Of a stretch of 64,000 nucleotides of DNA, positions 60,414 to 64,000 are shown in pieces; the stretch's first letter is position 1; each line of letters opens with the position of its first letter. Below the pieces are notes generated by a model. The model did not search any database. It was not told where the DNA came from and saw nothing but the letters and a program-made list of their open reading frames with translations. The translations under genes and the position numbers were made by a program. Source of the DNA: an uncultured Bacteroidota bacterium (GTDB lineage Bacteria; Bacteroidota; Bacteroidia; Chitinophagales; Chitinophagaceae); contig CAIVEW010000089.1 in the NCBI GenBank assembly GCA_903905065.1, forward strand, positions 62,001 through 126,000. Direction: 5' to 3'.

Positions 60414-60466
60414 AAAAAAGGGTGTTTTCCCCGTATCAAATACGGGAAAAACCCCGGTTGCGCAGG
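60414..60466. promoter_or_regulatory. Palindromic upstream element of the giant gene
   Basis: AAAAAAGGGTGTTTTCCCCGTATCAAATACGGGAAAAACCCCGGTTGCGCAGG; hairpin TTTTCCCCGTAT-caa-ATACGGGAAAA at 60425-60450. Confidence 0.55.
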
Positions 60467-60528
60467 TCGCAGAATAGTTGTAATTAGACCTCAACGTTTG
60501 GGATAAAATCGTAAGATACTGGCATGAG

Positions 60529-60562
60529 AAAAGCCCGGTAAATTTTCTTTACCGAGCCTTTT
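60529..60562. terminator. Terminator-like hairpin after the ArdC-like gene
   Basis: AAAAGCCCGGTAAA-ttttc-TTTACCGAGCCTTTT. Confidence 0.75.
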
Positions 60563-60593
60563 GTTTCGCATGGTGATCATTCACACCTAAATG

Positions 60594-61505
60594 TTATTCT
60601 TCTGTCTCTTCTGTTTCCTCCTGTTCAGTCTTTACATTGAGAATAAAGTCAGCGGCTTTCTGCGCAGCGCTGGCAGCGAAGAAGACGAACCGTTTATCAT
60701 TCTTCAATTTCCGCAACCATCCATATATATACGCCGCGCTCTGCTGAAACTGGCTCGTGATACCGGCATGGGATTGCAGGTAGCATGTGCCAATCTCCGC
60801 GATCAACTCTTCCTGCGAATAAGCCTCACCGCCGAACTCTGCCATTTCCGCGATAGTCTTCCTGTTGAGCCTGCTTTCATGCCCTGTGCTATGCACTAGC
60901 TCATGGAACAGCGTGGAGTAATAGGCATCATCGGTCTTGAAGCTCCGTTTCTTCGGCATGTTCACAAAGTCCTCCTTGACGTTGTAGAAGGCGCTTTGCT
61001 CCTTGTGCCGGATCGGCGGGCAATGTGGCATAGCCCTTATGATGCTTTCGCATGACGGCTGCTCAGCTGTCTCGCGTGCCGCAGGCAAATACTTCTCCGG
61101 GATGTTCTCGCACTGTGTGACGTTGAAGACATAGTAATACCGGAGTACCGTTTTCGGCTTCTGTGCGCCTGGTTCCGTTTCCGCTTCCAGTGCTTCCTCC
61201 TTCGGCTTTCGGTTCCAATACACAACCATATGGCCCTTCTCGCCTTTCTTAACTTTGGCCTTGATCTCTCCCAACTGTTGGAAAGTGATGAACAGATTAT
61301 GCTCATAGTCCTCCATCGCAAGGAGCATGAGATTGATGCCCCGGTACTGTCTGCCAGTTATCATGTTCCTCGGGATGCGGCCAGTGTTCCATGGCCGCTG
61401 CCAGGGAATGGTGCCTTTGTTCAGCTGCTCAATGATCCTTTCATTGATGATTCCGTACACATCTTTCTGCGTACCGGCTTTCGCGTTTGGTGTTTGCGTG
61501 TCCAT
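60594..61505 (-). CDS. ArdC-like antirestriction protein (ssDNA-binding domain plus metallopeptidase-like domain)
   Basis: VYGIINERIIEQLNKGTIPWQRPWNTGRIPRNMITGRQYRGINLMLL; HELVHSTGHESRL. Confidence 0.9.
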   Translation of the reverse strand: MDTQTPNAKAGTQKDVYGIINERIIEQLNKGTIPWQRPWNTGRIPRNMITGRQYRGINLMLLAMEDYEHNLFITFQQLGEIKAKVKKGEKGHMVVYWNRKPKEEALEAETEPGAQKPKTVLRYYYVFNVTQCENIPEKYLPAARETAEQPSCESIIRAMPHCPPIRHKEQSAFYNVKEDFVNMPKKRSFKTDDAYYSTLFHELVHSTGHESRLNRKTIAEMAEFGGEAYSQEELIAEIGTCYLQSHAGITSQFQQSAAYIYGWLRKLKNDKRFVFFAASAAQKAADFILNVKTEQEETEETEE

Positions 61506-61588
61506 GTCATTTTGTTTTTGTTGTTAAAGAGAAAATTTACTTCAGTACCAGTGTAGGAGAAGAAGCAAAGGATATATAGAGAGGAGAA

Positions 61589-61606
61589 ATTCTCATTTAT
61601 GAGAAC
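61589..61606. promoter_or_regulatory. 18-bp operator-like palindrome (copy 1)
   Basis: ATTCTCATTTATGAGAAC. Confidence 0.75.
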
Positions 61607-61620
61607 ATTCGCAGAATATG

Positions 61621-61643
61621 AAAAAAGCACCCGAAGGTGCTTT
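61621..61643 (-). terminator. Intrinsic terminator of the methylase-like gene
   Basis: Minus strand AAGCACC-ttcg-GGTGCTTTTTT. Confidence 0.8.
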
Positions 61644-62419
61644 CAAAATAGCTTCAATTGCGATGCTGGCCCTGTCTGCTTTATATCTTCTGATATGAAA
61701 GCGACAGCTGGCTTCGCTACTTCACTTTTTCGCTCGAATGAATTCTTGTGCAGATGCCACAGCTTTGATTCCTCCTTGTTCTCAATCCTGAATATGCCAA
61801 GCGGAAGAAATGAGATGGCATAACTGATTCGGAAATCGCCGGGACTGAGCGCGTCTCCCCACATGACCTCCGAATGAAACCTGCCGTTCAAGAACAAATT
61901 GAGGGCCGTCATCTTTACGCACGTATGGTCTATATCTATCCCATAGTATTCATGCGCTGGGCCTGCTACCTTCGATCCTGCCAAAAGCATCCGACCGCTA
62001 CCGCAGCAAGGGTCTAGTATCCGCATTGTCTCTTCACTTTCTTTCACGTCACCGCAGACGATTTGTGCCATGAACCGGCAGATGGGCCAGGGCGTAAAAA
62101 ATTGCCCTGAATTCTTCCGGCAGAAATTCTGCTCATAGAAATCGCCGAGCACGTCGTTACCAGACCCGACGTCTAACCGTTCCTCCATTTCGACCGTGAG
62201 CCTGGCAAAGACCTTGGGAAAATGAAACCGCAGATCGTCAGTATTGTACTTGGCGACTGTTTGCAGGTACAGGTCTTCGTAGTGGGATTTACCTGCGCCG
62301 GGTATTTGCGTGACGGCGCACATGGACATGGTAAGGAGATCGTCAAAGGTGGCGCGGAGATCGTAGCGGTAGGCAAAGGATTCCATCATTGTTGCGAACG
62401 TTTCTGTTTTGCTTTTCAT
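61643..62419 (-). CDS. N-6 DNA methylase-like (HsdM-like) protein, possibly lacking catalytic motif IV
   Basis: CRKNSGQFFTPWPICRFMAQIV, ILDPCCGSGRMLLAG, YGIDIDHTCVKMTALNLFLNG. Confidence 0.85.
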   Translation of the reverse strand: MKSKTETFATMMESFAYRYDLRATFDDLLTMSMCAVTQIPGAGKSHYEDLYLQTVAKYNTDDLRFHFPKVFARLTVEMEERLDVGSGNDVLGDFYEQNFCRKNSGQFFTPWPICRFMAQIVCGDVKESEETMRILDPCCGSGRMLLAGSKVAGPAHEYYGIDIDHTCVKMTALNLFLNGRFHSEVMWGDALSPGDFRISYAISFLPLGIFRIENKEESKLWHLHKNSFERKSEVAKPAVAFISEDIKQTGPASQLKLF

Positions 62420-62464
62420 AGAACTTGTTTTTATGAAAAGCCTAGCAACACACTACTTAATAAA

Positions 62465-62497
62465 ATACCCCGGAAAAGTTCTCATTTATGAGAACCC
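62465..62497 (-). terminator. Terminator hairpin with nested operator palindrome (copy 2)
   Basis: Minus strand ATACCCCGG-[GGTTCTCATAAATGAGAACTTTT]-CCGGGGTAT-TTTATT; operator GTTCTCATTTATGAGAAC at 62478-62495. Confidence 0.75.
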
Positions 62498-62506
62498 CGG
62501 GGTATG

Positions 62507-62977
62507 TTATTTTACCCGTCCGATGTTGTGTGCCGCAAGCACCGCTTCAAAGACCTTGTCGTAATACGGCTTCTTCGCCTCTAGTTCTTTGCGATACAGC
62601 GGCAGCAGTTGAGGGTACTGGTGAGCGATATATGCGAACAGCGCAGCCCTATTGATCTTCTTTTTAGAATCGTGCCGCTTCCGTAAGTCAGATAGCGTAT
62701 AGTACCTGACGGTCATCCCCTCGCTTTCGAAAAGCGCATTCAGCGCACCGATGAGCTGGGCATAGCCGAGAGATCGCGGCATGATGTCCGGAACCTTCAC
62801 CGCTACTTCCCGTATCTTGTGCCGGTGGATGAGCTGCGATAGGCTGTAGAGGATTTCAATGAGCTTTCCGTCCGACCATTTGGCCTTGTACGACTTCACT
62901 CCCCACTTCCGTATTTCCCTGTCCTCTACCAACACAAATCCGCACGAGCGCGTACCTGGGCTTAGGCCAAGTATCAT
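62507..62977 (-). CDS. RuvC-like (RNase H fold) nuclease
   Basis: MILGLSPGTRSCGFVLVEDREIRKWGVKSYK...VAVKVPDIMPRSLGYAQLIGALNALFESEG...YYDKVFEAVLAAHN. Confidence 0.75.
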   Translation of the reverse strand: MILGLSPGTRSCGFVLVEDREIRKWGVKSYKAKWSDGKLIEILYSLSQLIHRHKIREVAVKVPDIMPRSLGYAQLIGALNALFESEGMTVRYYTLSDLRKRHDSKKKINRAALFAYIAHQYPQLLPLYRKELEAKKPYYDKVFEAVLAAHNIGRVK

Positions 62978-63192
62978 AGGCTGGAACCGCGATTCTTAAC
63001 TAGGTGCATGTAGTATGCCGCCCGGCTGCGCTTGATGTTCTCCTTCGGCGTGTGCATCACGATCTCCAGTATCTCACGGAGGAATTCTTCGGAGTACTTG
63101 GCGACGATATATTCATGCACACTGAGCGATTTTGTGTCCTGTAATGTGCTTGCGATCTCATAGGCAAAGGTTTTCTTTTCTGCTTCATTCAT
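62974..63192 (-). CDS. Small protein overlapping the RuvC-like gene by ATGA
   Basis: 72-aa ORF, stop/start overlap with 62507-62977. Confidence 0.65.
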   Translation of the reverse strand: MNEAEKKTFAYEIASTLQDTKSLSVHEYIVAKYSEEFLREILEIVMHTPKENIKRSRAAYYMHLVKNRGSSL

Positions 63193-63195
63193 AGA

Positions 63196-63213
63196 GTTCT
63201 CAGATATGGGAAC
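63196..63213. promoter_or_regulatory. Operator-like palindrome (copy 3, variant)
   Basis: GTTCTCAGATATGGGAAC. Confidence 0.6.
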
Positions 63214-63307
63214 TTGTTACGTTCCCGATCGTTATTATTTACTAATAATCGAACGTTATGATACCGTAGGTACGAACGATGGTTTTATGCTAAGTTTTTT
63301 GCACGGT

Positions 63308-63325
63308 GTTCTCATAAATGAGAAC
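63308..63325. promoter_or_regulatory. Operator-like palindrome (copy 4, perfect)
   Basis: GTTCTCATAAATGAGAAC. Confidence 0.75.
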
Positions 63326-63341
63326 TTTTAACATAAGTCAC

Positions 63342-63632
63342 TTACGGAGGTTTTTTTCTCTTTTTCTTCCGTTCGACCTTCTTAAACCAGTCTTCTATTT
63401 CCTTGACCGCTTCCTGTCTGAGATCATAAAAGAGTTGGGCTTCGGATGTTTTGTACAATGCAGACAGCTTGTAAAGATTTTTGAGGCCAGGGTAGCGCAA
63501 CCCGTTTTCCCACTCCGAGATGCGGCCTTTGCTTTTCAGGCCCAGTGCGTCCTTTACTTCGTCAAGTGTCAGCCCTGCTTCTAGCCGGGCGATGCGCAGT
63601 TCGTATGGACTGTATCTCGGTCCTTTCTCCAT
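63342..63632 (-). CDS. XRE-family HTH regulator
   Basis: ELRIARLEAGLTLDEVKDALGLKSKGRISEWENGLRYPGLKNLYKLSALY. Confidence 0.88.
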   Translation of the reverse strand: MEKGPRYSPYELRIARLEAGLTLDEVKDALGLKSKGRISEWENGLRYPGLKNLYKLSALYKTSEAQLFYDLRQEAVKEIEDWFKKVERKKKRKKPP

Positions 63633-63678
63633 CTATTAAAAAATAACAATTGGGGATCCTTCCGGGCAGACCGGAGAA

Positions 63679-63696
63679 ATTCCTACAAATGAGAAC
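63679..63696. promoter_or_regulatory. Operator-like site (copy 5, degenerate left half)
   Basis: ATTCCTACAAATGAGAAC, intact ATGAGAAC half-site. Confidence 0.45.
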
Positions 63697-63834
63697 TGGC
63701 TGTAAAAGAAGATACTGCGGGCAAAAGAAATCCCCGTGATGATGCGAGGAGAACCAGACCGGCAGCTTTGTATGAATTTGTACTTTTATTTTACACGAAA
63801 AATCGCGCGGGTGCGCGGGTGTTGAAGCTGTTTT

Positions 63835-63852
63835 GTTCCCATATATGAGAAC
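63835..63852. promoter_or_regulatory. Operator-like palindrome (copy 6)
   Basis: GTTCCCATATATGAGAAC, one arm mismatch. Confidence 0.65.
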
Positions 63853-63900
63853 CGTTGACAGACTGTTTACAATCGTACATCTGTATGGTATAGTTCAAGT

Positions 63901-64000
63901 ATGAAACCGGTCAATAATTCCATAGCGATCATCCGTCCCAAGCGGCATTTTATGAAATGGGCGAACGTCAATACGCTTGACGAGTGCGAATTTTCCTTTG
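63901..64000 (+). CDS. Hypothetical protein, 3'-truncated by window end
   Basis: Open frame MKPVNNSIAIIRPKRHFMKWANVNTLDECEFSF... Confidence 0.6.
   Translation, partial: MKPVNNSIAIIRPKRHFMKWANVNTLDECEFSF

Noticed and set aside
30698-64000. Right attachment site of the element
   Set aside because: No second copy of the tRNA-Lys 3' end was noticed by eye, so no boundary is claimed.

Overview
This is a Bacteroidetes (Chitinophagaceae-like) chromosomal window. About 1-30.5 kb is ordinary core genome: isoaspartyl peptidase, DUF4249/TonB-dependent receptor pair, uvrA, leucine dehydrogenase, TonB, DEAD-box helicase, polyprenyl synthetase, grpE-dnaJ, rpe and a second TonB-dependent receptor. A tRNA-Lys(TTT) at 30466-30538 is followed directly by a tyrosine integrase. 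From there to the window end the sequence is an integrative mobilizable or conjugative element: HTH/excisionase-like protein, relaxase, MobC-like protein, VirD4-type coupling protein, and a distal block with an ArdC-like antirestriction protein, a truncated N-6 methylase-like protein, a RuvC-like nuclease and an XRE regulator. No attR and no T4SS genes are seen, so the right end lies outside the window. The cargo is a T9SS-secreted cluster: a 3737-aa Ig/PKD-repeat giant adhesin and 2.2 tandem copies of a PKD/propeller protein. The observations I rate highest are: (1) a ~700-nt minus-strand region (about 41.35-42.05 kb) with no credible CDS, dense hairpins and a terminator-like 3' end, divergent from an ArsR-type gene, which I read as a candidate large structured RNA; (2) an 18-bp palindrome GTTCTCATNNATGAGAAC at six places in 2.3 kb, next to every transcription unit of the distal block, one copy nested inside a terminator hairpin; (3) a perfect 32-bp palindrome with further copies of the 10-mer TTATGTAAAG at the edge of the adhesin cargo, next to a truncated paralog; (4) a membrane-protein gene split by one in-frame TAG; (5) a short promoter-to-terminator unit that could be an sRNA. 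All calls are from reading the sequence and supplied ORFs; no searches or folding were run.
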